Positions 8,355-17,068 of a stretch of 64,000 nucleotides of DNA are shown piece by piece. The DNA comes from Halomonas litopenaei (GTDB taxonomy: Bacteria > Pseudomonadota > Gammaproteobacteria > Pseudomonadales > Halomonadaceae), in NCBI RefSeq assembly GCF_017303055.1, contig NZ_JAEKJT010000007.1:243665-307664 (forward strand), given 5' to 3'. The notes under the pieces were generated by a model that worked only from the letters and a program-made list of their open reading frames with translations, was not told the DNA's origin and did no database searches. Position 1 is the first letter of the stretch. The number at the start of each line of letters is the position of its first letter. The position numbers and the translations under genes were made by a program.

Positions 8355-9671
8355 ATGCGCCGGCGCACCAAGGGCCTGCACGCCCTGTACCGAGAAGACC
8401 CCATCCAAGCCGACCGACTTCTGTGGGGCCGTGAAACGGACCCTGTCAGTCGACGAGGTTTCTTGCGAAGGTCCAGCCTGTTGGCCATGAGCGCTGCACT
8501 AGGCGCCAGCATCCCCTTCGCCAGGCATATGCCAAGCGGGCTGATTCCCGCCGCCCTGGCCCAGAGCGAAGAAGCCTTCGAGATTGAAGGCAAGGAGGGG
8601 CTGATCGTTCTCAACGACAGACCGATCAACGCCGAGACACCGGCCCACCTGCTTGACGACGACATCACCCCGGCCCGCTACATGTTCGTGCGTAACAACG
8701 GTCTGCCCCCGGAACGAGCCGAGATCGATCCCGCCACCTGGACGCTGGAAATCAGCGGTGAGTCATGCCTCAACCCCACCACCTTTACCATCGCCGAGTT
8801 GCAAGAGCGTTTCTCCGCACACACCTACCAACTGCAGGTAGAGTGCGGCGGCAACGGTCGCAGCGAGTTCGTCCCTGGGGCCAGCGGCAATCAGTGGACC
8901 ACTGGTGCGGTGGCCTGCCCGACCTTTACCGGCGTCCGTCTGCGTGACGTATTGGAAACCTGCGGCGTGGCCGAGGACGCCGTCTATATCGGCTACTACG
9001 GCGCCGACCGCCATGCCAGCGGAGCCGCCGACAAGGAGGCGATCTCTCGCGGCGTGCCGATGAAAAAAGCCCTGGAGGACGAGTCGCTGATTGCCTGGGC
9101 CATGAACGGTGAAGATATCCCCTACCAGAATGGCTACCCGCTACGTTTGGTGTGCGGTGGCTGGCCGGGCTCGGTATCGGGCAAGTGGCTCAAGCAGATC
9201 GTCGTGCGCAATCAGAAGCACGATGGGGCCAAGATGGCACCACCTTCCTACAGCATACCGGCCAACCCAGTGGCCCCGGGCACCGAGGTGGCCAAGGAGG
9301 ACTTTGTCACCATCCAGTCGATGCCGGTGAAGTCATTGATCACCTATCCCCGCTCTGGCATCGAACATGCACAGGGCCAGCCGCTGGAGGTGCGCGGCCA
9401 CGCTTGGGCCGGTGACCTGTCCGTCTCGGAGGTCTACACCTCGATTGACTTCGGCGCCACCTGGCACAAGGCCAGCTTGAGAGACGCGCCCAACCGCCTG
9501 GCCTGGCAGCGCTTTAGCACCCAGGTTGCGTTCCCCGAACCCGGCTACTACGAGGTCTGGGCCAGGGCCGTTGACCAGCACGGCGCGTCGCAGCCCATGG
9601 TGGTCCCTGGATGGAATCCCAAGGGCTATCTCAACAACGCCTGCCATCGCATCGCGGTTCACGTCGGCTGA
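8355..9671 (+). CDS. sorA: Sulfite dehydrogenase, molybdopterin subunit (SorA-like)
   Basis: Periplasmic molybdenum enzyme of the sulfite oxidase family that oxidises sulfite to sulfate and passes electrons to a cytochrome c. A twin-arginine signal SRRGFLRRS (residues 32-40) and a cleavage region near AALAQS indicate Tat export of the folded, cofactor-loaded protein. The molybdenum-ligating cysteine is Cys164 in VECGGNGRSEF. The C-terminal half carries the Mo-co dimerisation domain (from about 300), including YYEVWARAVDQHG. Good ribosome-binding site TAAGGAG. 438 residues. The cytochrome gene follows 14 bases later, the arrangement of sorAB. Confidence 0.9.
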   Translation: MRRRTKGLHALYREDPIQADRLLWGRETDPVSRRGFLRRSSLLAMSAALGASIPFARHMPSGLIPAALAQSEEAFEIEGKEGLIVLNDRPINAETPAHLLDDDITPARYMFVRNNGLPPERAEIDPATWTLEISGESCLNPTTFTIAELQERFSAHTYQLQVECGGNGRSEFVPGASGNQWTTGAVACPTFTGVRLRDVLETCGVAEDAVYIGYYGADRHASGAADKEAISRGVPMKKALEDESLIAWAMNGEDIPYQNGYPLRLVCGGWPGSVSGKWLKQIVVRNQKHDGAKMAPPSYSIPANPVAPGTEVAKEDFVTIQSMPVKSLITYPRSGIEHAQGQPLEVRGHAWAGDLSVSEVYTSIDFGATWHKASLRDAPNRLAWQRFSTQVAFPEPGYYEVWARAVDQHGASQPMVVPGWNPKGYLNNACHRIAVHVG

Positions 9672-9685
9672 GGGAGGGAACAGGC

Positions 9686-10150
9686 ATGGGGTTACGTATC
9701 ACGTTAGCGAGCAGGGAGGCCAGACCACTGCTGGTCAGCCTGCTGGTCGGCCCGGTACTGTTTAGCCCGTTGGGCCTGGCTCCGGCAGCCGCCCAGGACG
9801 ATGGACCGGCGACGTCGGCGGTGGCTTCTGCCGATGAGGGACCTGGTATCGATCCTGACAGCGGCTTCGTGATGGGCGAAGGCTGGCAAACGGTCAAGGG
9901 CAACTGCACCATCTGTCACTCGGCCGCCCTGGTGACCCAGAATCGCGGCTCACGCGACCACTGGGCCTACCTGATCGACTGGATGCAGGAGACCCAGGGC
10001 CTTTGGCAATTCAACCCGGAAATGGAAGACACCATTCTCGACTACCTGTCGACCTACTATGGACCGAGGACAGATGCCAGACGCCAGAACCTGCCCAAGC
10101 ACCTGATGCCACCAAGAGCGCAGGCCAGCGAACCCGATTCAAAAGACTGA
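9686..10150 (+). CDS. sorB: Monohaem c-type cytochrome subunit (SorB-like)
   Basis: Probable electron acceptor of the sulfite dehydrogenase. A signal peptide covers about residues 1-36 (cleavage near PAAAQDD). The single haem-binding motif CTICH is at residues 74-78 and a candidate axial methionine sits in KHLMPP near the end. ATG 9686 has GGGAGGG 7 bases upstream; the frame is open further upstream but that part overlaps sorA and has no ribosome-binding site. 154 residues. Function is inferred mainly from position directly after sorA. Confidence 0.85.
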   Translation: MGLRITLASREARPLLVSLLVGPVLFSPLGLAPAAAQDDGPATSAVASADEGPGIDPDSGFVMGEGWQTVKGNCTICHSAALVTQNRGSRDHWAYLIDWMQETQGLWQFNPEMEDTILDYLSTYYGPRTDARRQNLPKHLMPPRAQASEPDSKD

Positions 10151-10230
10151 CGCATCCGTCCGGCCAGCACAGGTGAGTAAGCATAGGTTGGTTTATACAA
10201 TCCGGTCAGCACAGGCACGCTAGCTGTCCT

Positions 10231-10911
10231 TTAGCGCAGATCTGTCAGTACGGTTCCACTGGCGTGGATCTGCGCTTCAAGCTCCGGCTCGCGACAGGGC
10301 TCTTCCAGCGCCTCGCTTTGCCATTGTTGCATCGCAGGTAGCGCGCGCAGGCGCTCAAGATAGTCTCGCGCCTGACCCTCCATGGGAAGATCGTAGGTCT
10401 GCTGCCTGAAGGCTATCGGGGCGAAAAAGGCATCCACGGCAGAAAACGCCCCGCCGCCGAGGTAAGGGCCGCCAAAGCGCGCCAAGCCATCCTCAAACAG
10501 CTCATTGAGACGTTCGATATCTCGCAACACTTCGGGGCTCAGCTGATGGAGCCTGACGCGCAAGGCACAGTGCATTGGGCACTGCTCGCGCAGTGCGAGA
10601 AACCCTGAGTGCATCTCGGCGCAGGCACTTCTGGCCCAGGCCCGAGCCCCGGGGTCAGCGGGCCAGACGCCAGGATGGCGCTCAGCCAGATACTCGACAA
10701 TGGACAAAGAATCCCACACGACCTGATGGCCATCGTGCAGACAAGGGACCCTGCCGCTGGGTGAGAAGCGACGAAAGGCGTCAAAGCTGTCGCCCTGCTC
10801 ATCAAACGGGTGAAAGGCCAGCTCGAAGGGGATATCCCCCTGGCGCAGGGTCATCCAGGCCCGCAGTGACCAGGATGACATCTGACGATTGGCAATATGC
10901 AGCACGTACAT
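10231..10911 (-). CDS. Glutathione S-transferase family protein
   Basis: Two-domain GST. The N-terminal thioredoxin-like part has WSLRAWMTLRQGDIPFE, SPSGRVPCL with the cis-proline, and WDSLSIVEYLAE, the Glu/Asp-Ser glutathione site. The C-terminal helical domain includes FSAVDAFFAPIAFR, the conserved N-capping Asp region. 226 residues, complete. It is the last of a leftward group with DUF2797, YeaC and rhomboid genes, but 73 bases separate it from DUF2797, so it may have its own promoter. Substrate unknown. Confidence 0.88.
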   Translation of the reverse strand: MYVLHIANRQMSSWSLRAWMTLRQGDIPFELAFHPFDEQGDSFDAFRRFSPSGRVPCLHDGHQVVWDSLSIVEYLAERHPGVWPADPGARAWARSACAEMHSGFLALREQCPMHCALRVRLHQLSPEVLRDIERLNELFEDGLARFGGPYLGGGAFSAVDAFFAPIAFRQQTYDLPMEGQARDYLERLRALPAMQQWQSEALEEPCREPELEAQIHASGTVLTDLR

Positions 10912-10984
10912 GGCACCTCTCCTTGGCTCTTACCATCCACCGCGTCATTGACTGGGGCGATCCTGGCAAGGCGGCAGAGGAACC

Positions 10985-11821
10985 TCAAGCAGCGAGGGAA
11001 ATCTCGTACCCGGTGTACTTGCGCAGGTTGATCACTCCGCTATCGAACATCAGGTACTGCCCCTTGATGCCTATCAAGGTACCTTCCACCACCGGATGTT
11101 TATCCAAGTTATGCGACGTCACCTTGGTGGGATGTTCCAGTACAGGGTAGGCAAAATGCCGAACGCTATCATCCAGCACCCGGATGGCATCAGCACTGAA
11201 ACGCTCACGCAGGCTCGATAGCCCGCTCGATAGCCGCTCCAGCAAAAGATCACGCTCGGCCACCAGGTCCAGCTCCTCGACCTGGCCCTTGAGCATGGCT
11301 CGCCAGTTGGTGCGATCAGAGACTTCCTCCTTGAACAGCACTTCGACGAAGCCCGACTGCTGGCGCGTATCGACCTCGAGAATGGGCAGTGCCTGAATGG
11401 CACCCTGGTCCAGCCAGCGAGTAGGTACCTGAGTACCGCGGGTGATACCGACCTTGAGCCCGGAAGCATTGGACAGGTACACCACATGGGGCTGAAAACA
11501 GAAGCGTTCACCCCACTGTGGGTCACGACAGGTCCCCGCGAAGAAGTGACACAGCTCAGGCTTCATGATGCAGCTGTCACACTGGGCGAGGCGCTTGAAG
11601 CAGGGATAGCAGTGCCCCTGGCCAAAACTTTTCTTGGTGGCTCGCCCACAGTGGGTGCAGGCGATGGCGCCACTCCACTCGAGGCGCAGGGTGTGGCCCA
11701 GGTAGTCGTTGAGCGGCAGACGGTTCTCGCCAGCCTTGAGGGTATAGCGCGCGGGGGAGTCGGGTTCGACCCCCATCTTGGACAGACAACCGTGGGCAAG
11801 CACTTCAGTCACGACTGGCAT
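10985..11821 (-). CDS. DUF2797 family protein with cysteine pairs
   Basis: Conserved protein of unknown function. A cysteine-rich segment has CTHCG, CYPC and CDSC pairs near residues 55-85, plausibly a zinc site, followed by FCFQPHVVYLSNASGLKVGITRG, a stretch that resembles GIY-YIG-type 'VYL...KVGIT' sequences, an observation rather than a claim of nuclease activity. I chose ATG 11821, which overlaps the yeaC stop by 17 bases; an upstream extension to 11932 lies entirely inside yeaC. About 278 residues. Confidence 0.82.
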   Translation of the reverse strand: MPVVTEVLAHGCLSKMGVEPDSPARYTLKAGENRLPLNDYLGHTLRLEWSGAIACTHCGRATKKSFGQGHCYPCFKRLAQCDSCIMKPELCHFFAGTCRDPQWGERFCFQPHVVYLSNASGLKVGITRGTQVPTRWLDQGAIQALPILEVDTRQQSGFVEVLFKEEVSDRTNWRAMLKGQVEELDLVAERDLLLERLSSGLSSLRERFSADAIRVLDDSVRHFAYPVLEHPTKVTSHNLDKHPVVEGTLIGIKGQYLMFDSGVINLRKYTGYEISLAA

Positions 11822-12089
11822 CCCGGGCAAGCCCCGCCATCTCCGCGGATACCCCCGCACCACTGGCAGCCGCACCGCAGGTACGCTGCTCGAGATAGCC
11901 AATACGGCTGTCCTCGGGCACGTTATTTTCATGCTCGTAGCGCATCACGGCTTCCATGCAAAGCTCGGTCTGCTCGGGGGTCAGCATCCGCCCGTCTGGC
12001 CACTTGCGCAGCGATACCGCCTGTTTCAGGCTCTGATAGATCGCCGGCGTCATTTGGGAAATCATTCGCTCGAAGGTCATGTCGCTCAT
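11805..12089 (-). CDS. yeaC: YeaC/DUF1315 family protein
   Basis: Small conserved gammaproteobacterial protein of unknown function, 94 residues. The family signature is MTPAIYQSLKQAVSLRKWPDGRMLTPEQTE and MRYEHENNVPEDSRIGYLE (quoted as landmarks). Starts 9 bases after the rhomboid gene stop, so the two are probably co-transcribed; its end overlaps the DUF2797 gene. The last 25 residues are less conserved in look than the core. Confidence 0.85.
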   Translation of the reverse strand: MSDMTFERMISQMTPAIYQSLKQAVSLRKWPDGRMLTPEQTELCMEAVMRYEHENNVPEDSRIGYLEQRTCGAAASGAGVSAEMAGLARDASRD

Positions 12090-12098
12090 GGGATCGCT

Positions 12099-12944
12099 CT
12101 AGTGTCGGCGTGATGTGCGTGAATGATACCAGCCCAGCAGCAGCCCCACGAGCAATCCGCCCAGGTGAGCCTCGTTGGCCACATTGCCAAAGCCGACGAA
12201 ACCCGCCAGATCGGTCATGGTGAAGATCATCCAGCCCAGCATGAACACCACCAGCATCTGGGGCACGAAGAAGCCGCTGCTGGGAGCCCGCCGAGACATC
12301 AACCAGACATACCCCAGCAGGCCAAAGTCGACGCCGGACATGCCACCAAACAGCACCGTGCCGGTGGCATACTGGGCTAGGTTGCCCGCCAGCCCCGCCA
12401 GCACGACGATGATCAGCATTCTTCCTGGCCCATTCAGGCGCTCTACCTGGCGTCCGAAGTACCACAACCACATCATGTTGAAGACCAGGTGCATCCAGCC
12501 AAAATGCAGGAAGATCGGCGACAAGGGCCGCCACACCTGCCCCGATGCCAGGGCGTCAGGAATGGTACCGACAGCAAGGGCGCCCTGACTGATGCCCAGC
12601 GGCACGATCGCCAACCAGGCAAGCACCATGTCTCCCCACACGGCGATCGCTGCAAATACCACAACGCACAGCGCCAGCGTCGCGAGCGTCACCGGATGCT
12701 GACGCAACAGCAACGCCCAATCTACCTGGCCACGCGACCTCGAGGCTGTCGGCGGAGGCATCGCCTCACCCTGTTGCCAGCGCCTGACCAGCTCGGCCGT
12801 GGCATCACGTTGCTTGAGATCGGCCAGCCACAGGGTTTGTCCCTCTTCGTCTTGCGTGATGCGATGGCTGATGCGCTGCGCCCACAGCGCCTGACGCAGT
12901 TCGCGGGTGTCGATCTCATGTGGTATCAGCAAGACCCGATACAT
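12099..12944 (-). CDS. glpG: Rhomboid-family intramembrane serine protease (GlpG-like)
   Basis: Cleaves transmembrane segments of substrate proteins within the inner membrane. A cytoplasmic N-terminal domain (1-75) precedes about six membrane helices. The catalytic dyad is Ser203 in GGMSGVDFG and His260 in NEAHLGGLLVG; the oxyanion-hole His152 and Asn156 sit in HLVFNMMWL. 281 residues, close to E. coli GlpG. GGAG lies 5 bases before the ATG. First gene of the leftward rhomboid-yeaC-DUF2797 group. The symbol follows domain layout; the E. coli glp context is absent. Confidence 0.88.
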   Translation of the reverse strand: MYRVLLIPHEIDTRELRQALWAQRISHRITQDEEGQTLWLADLKQRDATAELVRRWQQGEAMPPPTASRSRGQVDWALLLRQHPVTLATLALCVVVFAAIAVWGDMVLAWLAIVPLGISQGALAVGTIPDALASGQVWRPLSPIFLHFGWMHLVFNMMWLWYFGRQVERLNGPGRMLIIVVLAGLAGNLAQYATGTVLFGGMSGVDFGLLGYVWLMSRRAPSSGFFVPQMLVVFMLGWMIFTMTDLAGFVGFGNVANEAHLGGLLVGLLLGWYHSRTSRRH

Positions 12945-13023
12945 GGCGTCTCCATGGAGTGGCGATAAACGCGCTGCACGTCATGCCTGTGTACGGGTTT
13001 CCCCATACAAATGCTGCGCATAC

Positions 13024-13052
13024 AAAAAGTCCGGCGGAGGGGGCCGCCGGAC
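13024..13052 (-). terminator. Rho-independent terminator after the metallophosphoesterase gene
   Basis: A 9-bp perfect stem (13029-13037 with 13044-13052, 6-base loop) is followed on the minus strand by CTTTTTGT. It lies about 95 bases past the metallophosphoesterase stop and so separates the nadK transcript from the rhomboid group. Confidence 0.85.
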
Positions 13053-13145
13053 AAGAGCAAGGGATCATTCAAGGGAACACCTATTCAGACGTCCACTTGC
13101 CCAAAGGGTTCAACTCGTCGGCAAAATTTAATGTAACGCTTTGTA

Positions 13146-14141
13146 TCAGTCGAAAGTAATCTCCCTCGGCAGGGGTCGCTGACTGACATCTCGAGGCACT
13201 GGCACCCACACAAAATGGTTGGCATCGAGTCGCGACTCGAAGCTGTAGCGATAGGCGACCAGGCGTCCGTACTTCACCGCACTGTAGTCCAGGCAGGCCA
13301 CGTTGGGGGCTGGCAGCGCCGGTATTCCTTCGCACCAGTAGTGGCCAATGAACAGCGGTGGCTCATCGGGCCCATAGTAGCCGAGGGAGGCACGCTCGGC
13401 ATCGCTGAGTGGACGACTCTCGAGATCGCCGGGCAGGTTGTCCGGCTGAAACACCACATCCCCCCAGGTGACGGGGCTGTTTGCCCAGAAATGGGTGCGA
13501 AAACTGCGTCGAGTAAAGCCGTCTCCAGAATGAATCGCAATGCCCTCAGGCAATGGAATGGAACCGCCACGCGTCAGGCGCTCAAGGATACGCGACTCGA
13601 GGGTGCCATGCTGGGAGGCGCGAAGCAGAAATTCCTGATCCACACGCCCGTCAGGCCGTAGCTGCTGAAAGGCCTGGACCAGAGCCGTATCCCAGCAGGC
13701 ATGCACGACACGAATGCCATCCATCTCCAGATACAGCGGAATCTCTCGGAACCAGGCAAGAGCATCGTCCCACTCCTGGGGATGATCGCGATATTGCTCA
13801 AGCGTCTCCCGAATGATGCGGTTATGACGAGGCGTATGCGGACGCAGCCATTCACGGCCATGGCCTGGCGGCGCCTTCTGGGTGTAGGTCAAGGCGCTGA
13901 TTTCGTGATTGCCAAGCACAATGTAGGCTTCGCCCTCCTCCACCATGCGTCGCGCAATGGTGACCGCCAGGCGAATACGCGGTCCGCGATCGATAAGATC
14001 GCCAAGGAAGATGACCTTGCGATGGGGGTGGCGATAGACGCCATTGCGCAGGTGATAGCCAAGACGCTCGAGCAGCGTTGCCAGGGTCGCCCCGCAGCCG
14101 TGCACATCGCCGATCAGATCGTAACCGTCCAGTCGACTCAC
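13146..14141 (-). CDS. Metallophosphoesterase, calcineurin-like
   Basis: Binuclear-metal phosphoesterase. All the metal motifs are present: IGDVHG near residue 10, LGDLIDRG near 46, and LGNHE near 75, with later histidines in VVHACWD and IGHYWCEG. This arrangement is that of the PrpE/ApaH-like and bis(5'-nucleosyl)-tetraphosphatase-like proteins, but 331 residues and the C-terminal part do not identify a substrate. Starts with GTG at 14141, one base after the nadK stop, with GGAG upstream; so it is expressed with nadK. Confidence 0.85.
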   Translation of the reverse strand: MSRLDGYDLIGDVHGCGATLATLLERLGYHLRNGVYRHPHRKVIFLGDLIDRGPRIRLAVTIARRMVEEGEAYIVLGNHEISALTYTQKAPPGHGREWLRPHTPRHNRIIRETLEQYRDHPQEWDDALAWFREIPLYLEMDGIRVVHACWDTALVQAFQQLRPDGRVDQEFLLRASQHGTLESRILERLTRGGSIPLPEGIAIHSGDGFTRRSFRTHFWANSPVTWGDVVFQPDNLPGDLESRPLSDAERASLGYYGPDEPPLFIGHYWCEGIPALPAPNVACLDYSAVKYGRLVAYRYSFESRLDANHFVWVPVPRDVSQRPLPREITFD

Positions 14142-14142
14142 C

Positions 14143-15024
14143 TCAGTCTCCCAACCTGTTGCTCCAGCCCAGCTTACTGCGCAGGACGTCGTAAAAATTG
14201 TGCCCGAGGGGGTGTACGAGCTGAACGTTCTGAGGCTTGCGGCGAATCACCAGGACATCGTCGGGCTTGGCGACGGCACGGGTCTGCCCATCGCAGCTGA
14301 TGTGCGGGTAGGTCTGGTTGGTCTCACCGATATGACAGCGGATCTCGCAATCGGCATCGATGACGATGGGGCGACTCGACAGGGTATGGGGAAACATGGG
14401 GACCAGGGTCACCACGTCGAGCTTGGGATGCATGATCGGGCCGCCACCGGACATCGCATAGGCGGTAGATCCAGTGGGTGTCGCGACAATCAGACCGTCG
14501 CTACGCTGGCTGTAAACGAACTGACCATCAATGAACAGTTCGAACTCGATCATGCGCACCGCCTTGCCCGGGTGCAGCACGATCTCGTTCAGCGCATCGC
14601 CGCTGCCGACCAACGCATCACCACGATACAGCTCGGCGTCCAGCAAAAAGCGCTGCTCGACCTCGTAATGGCCCGCCAGCACCTCCCCTACCCGGGCTTC
14701 CAGCTCGTCTGGCGAGATATCGGTCAGAAAGCCCAGCCTGCCTCGATTGACCCCTAGCACCAAGGTTCCGCTGCGACACAGGGTGCGCGCGGCTCCCAGC
14801 AAACTGCCATCGCCACCGACGACAATCACCAGGTCGCACAGCTCGCCAAGCATGCGTCTACTGGCCTCGGCATGGCCTCTTTCCAACAGCGCTGACGCCG
14901 TGCGATCTTCAATGATGACGTGGTACCCGCCATCATCCAGAAACCGAATCAGGCGTTTCAGGGTCTCGACCACCTTGGCGCTGCCCAGGCGCCCGATCAG
15001 CCCGATGTTCTTGAACGATTGCAT
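14143..15024 (-). CDS. nadK: NAD kinase
   Basis: Phosphorylates NAD to NADP in the cytoplasm. Marks: GGDGSLLGAAR at residues 70-80 with the catalytic Asp, NRGRLGFLTDI, the second motif DALNEIVLHPG, and TPTGSTAYAMSGGGPI. 293 residues when started at ATG 15024 (MQSFKNIG), which matches the family N-terminus; longer in-frame starts at 15054 or 15144 would add non-homologous residues. Overlap-like spacing with the metallophosphoesterase downstream. Confidence 0.95.
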   Translation of the reverse strand: MQSFKNIGLIGRLGSAKVVETLKRLIRFLDDGGYHVIIEDRTASALLERGHAEASRRMLGELCDLVIVVGGDGSLLGAARTLCRSGTLVLGVNRGRLGFLTDISPDELEARVGEVLAGHYEVEQRFLLDAELYRGDALVGSGDALNEIVLHPGKAVRMIEFELFIDGQFVYSQRSDGLIVATPTGSTAYAMSGGGPIMHPKLDVVTLVPMFPHTLSSRPIVIDADCEIRCHIGETNQTYPHISCDGQTRAVAKPDDVLVIRRKPQNVQLVHPLGHNFYDVLRSKLGWSNRLGD

Positions 15025-15095
15025 CCACGCATCCTTCCCTTGACGACCGCTCATTATGGCGAGGGGGACGCGGCGGGGCAAACGAGGCCTGACGC

Positions 15096-15965
15096 TTACA
15101 CCAACGCTTGGCCTCGACGCCGCTGCCACCAACCATTCAGCCACAGCGAGGCGGCGATGATCGCGCCACCCAGCAGCAAGCGCGGCAGGTCAGCGTCGCG
15201 ATTCCAGATCACCAGGTTCACGACCAGGCCCGCGGGGATCAGCATGTTGTTCATGATGGCCAAGGCTCCGGCGTCCACCCTGACGGCGCCCAGGTTCCAC
15301 AGGAAAAAGCCGAGCCCTGAGGCAACCAGCCCCAGCCACAGCAGTACGCCCCATTGGGTCAAGGTCGTGGGCAGGCTGCTGCTGTCGCCCAACAGGGCAA
15401 AGGCCGGCAGCGCCACACAGGCAGCGCCAAGGTAGAACCAGGCGAACACGCTGTGACGCGGCAGTTCCTCCGGAAGCGCCGCGGACAGCCGCCGGTAACC
15501 GACCTGGCCCAGCGCAAAACAGAGGTTCGCCCCCTGGACGACAAGAAAGCCCAACCAGAAGTCCTCGTTGACGCCGTGGTAGCGAATGACCGCCGCCCCC
15601 AACACCGCCAAGCCCGCCGTGACCAGGTGAAAAGGGGTGAATCGGGAAAACGCCAGGTCGTCCAGAACAGCGATGTAAAGCGGAGTGAAGATGGTGAACA
15701 GCAGGACTTCAGGTACCGACAGCAGCAAGAACGATTGATAGAAGAAGATGTACATCACGCCCAATTGGACGGCACCCAGCGCCATCAGGATCAGGCGCTG
15801 CTGACCTGCCAGCAGGCGTGGCTTGAGCAGGGGCAGAAAGACCAGTGCCGCCAGGCTGACGCGCAGCATCACGGCAAAATAGCTGTCTACCTGGCCGGCG
15901 AGATAGACACCGATCAGCGAAAACGAAAATGCCCAAAGGACAGTGACCACGACCAGATAGCCCAC
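15096..15965 (-). CDS. EamA-family (DMT superfamily) transporter
   Basis: Inner-membrane metabolite exporter or importer with about ten membrane helices in two EamA halves (the second beginning near residue 145). Landmarks: LWAFSFSLIGVYLAGQVDSYF and LVASGLGFFLWNLGAVRVDAG, typical of EamA proteins. The start is GTG 15965, with AAGGAG 6 bases upstream; the longer frame to 16085 has no such site. About 289 residues. Substrate cannot be read from the sequence. Ends 71 bases before nadK. Confidence 0.85.
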   Translation of the reverse strand: MGYLVVVTVLWAFSFSLIGVYLAGQVDSYFAVMLRVSLAALVFLPLLKPRLLAGQQRLILMALGAVQLGVMYIFFYQSFLLLSVPEVLLFTIFTPLYIAVLDDLAFSRFTPFHLVTAGLAVLGAAVIRYHGVNEDFWLGFLVVQGANLCFALGQVGYRRLSAALPEELPRHSVFAWFYLGAACVALPAFALLGDSSSLPTTLTQWGVLLWLGLVASGLGFFLWNLGAVRVDAGALAIMNNMLIPAGLVVNLVIWNRDADLPRLLLGGAIIAASLWLNGWWQRRRGQALV

Positions 15966-16149
15966 CGTAAACTCCTTCCGCCTAAAAAGTTTACGGGAGT
16001 ATACGCGATACCCAGCAAGCGCTGAACAGATCCGACGAACGCGATGAAGTCCACAACACCTCCAGCGCAGCGCCGCAGCGCCCACGCTGTCAGTTTAGAA
16101 CGTCATCGCCTGTCGCCTTAGCCTCAGCGGGTGTGGCGGTGAGCTGGCA

Positions 16150-16791
16150 TCAGTGATTGATGCGCTTCAGCCACCAGGCGCCATACAACACGCCGGGCAA
16201 CCAACCCAGCAAGGTCAGCAGAAAGGCAATGGAGACGCGGCGCGCCCCACCCTCAGTGACAGCGACGGCCAGTGGAGGGACCAACAGCACCAGCAGCATC
16301 AGCGCGAGCCTGGCTGCCGGAGACGCCATCAAGGCCGATGCCACTTGGGACTCACTATTGGTCGCCTTACCCGAGGCCTTGCTGTCCGTATCACTTACCC
16401 CATGCTGGTTGGCCTCTGCGGTGGGTGTGTTCGAGGCCGCGTCATCTGTGGCTGGCTCACTCGACGTCTTTTCCTCGGCCCCCCCGTCTTGCTTTATCGG
16501 GGGAAGGTATTGCTCCACCCCCGACGCCTGTGACGATGGCTTATCGGCTTCGGTCGGTGACGCCTGACGATGGGCATCAACGTCGATCTTCTGTTCCAGC
16601 CGATCCGCGCCCTCAGCCAGCACCTCGTGATAGCGCTCCCAGTCCTCCCAGTCATGGGGCGTGCCCGCCTTGGGACGGTGGTCGTTGGACTCACGAGCAC
16701 GATCCCAGGCCTTTTCTTCCAGGGTGTTGGGGCGCTCTCGATCTCGTTCGCCATCAAGCCCTTTACGGGCTAGATATTCACGCGCATCCAC
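16150..16791 (-). CDS. Long acidic protein with C-terminal Pmp3/YqaE-type membrane domain
   Basis: The first 150 or so residues are hydrophilic, acidic and low in complexity (rich in Asp, Glu, Ser, Ala), with a WERYHEVLAEGADRLEQKIDVDAH segment that may be helical. The last 55 residues contain two hydrophobic segments with PPLAVAV and LLTLLGWLPGVLYGAWWL, the signature of the Pmp3/YqaE small proteolipids, which normally stand alone at about 50-60 residues. So this is either a fusion or a lineage-specific extension. 213 residues. Pmp3 proteins in yeast affect membrane potential and salt sensitivity; a similar role here is inference. Confidence 0.8.
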   Translation of the reverse strand: MDAREYLARKGLDGERDRERPNTLEEKAWDRARESNDHRPKAGTPHDWEDWERYHEVLAEGADRLEQKIDVDAHRQASPTEADKPSSQASGVEQYLPPIKQDGGAEEKTSSEPATDDAASNTPTAEANQHGVSDTDSKASGKATNSESQVASALMASPAARLALMLLVLLVPPLAVAVTEGGARRVSIAFLLTLLGWLPGVLYGAWWLKRINH

Positions 16792-17068
16792 GGATCCGTT
16801 TCCTCCTCATTCTGTCATGGTCATCGGCACGGGAGCCCAATGATCGACGCGGCAAGGCGCCTGTGTCGCCGCCCTTTGTCACGCCAGCACCCTCAACCTC
16901 ATCGAGGGCCGTCACGGGTCTGATCGTGCAAGTGTGCCAATGCAGGCTTTGATGTAACAGTGACGCCTGATCTATGGGGCAATGAGTACCTCCTGTCCTA
17001 CCTTTTTGATAGAGGCTGTGCCTATGGGTTCCCTTACCCCAGGCTGCCATCGCTCAAGGAGACATATC

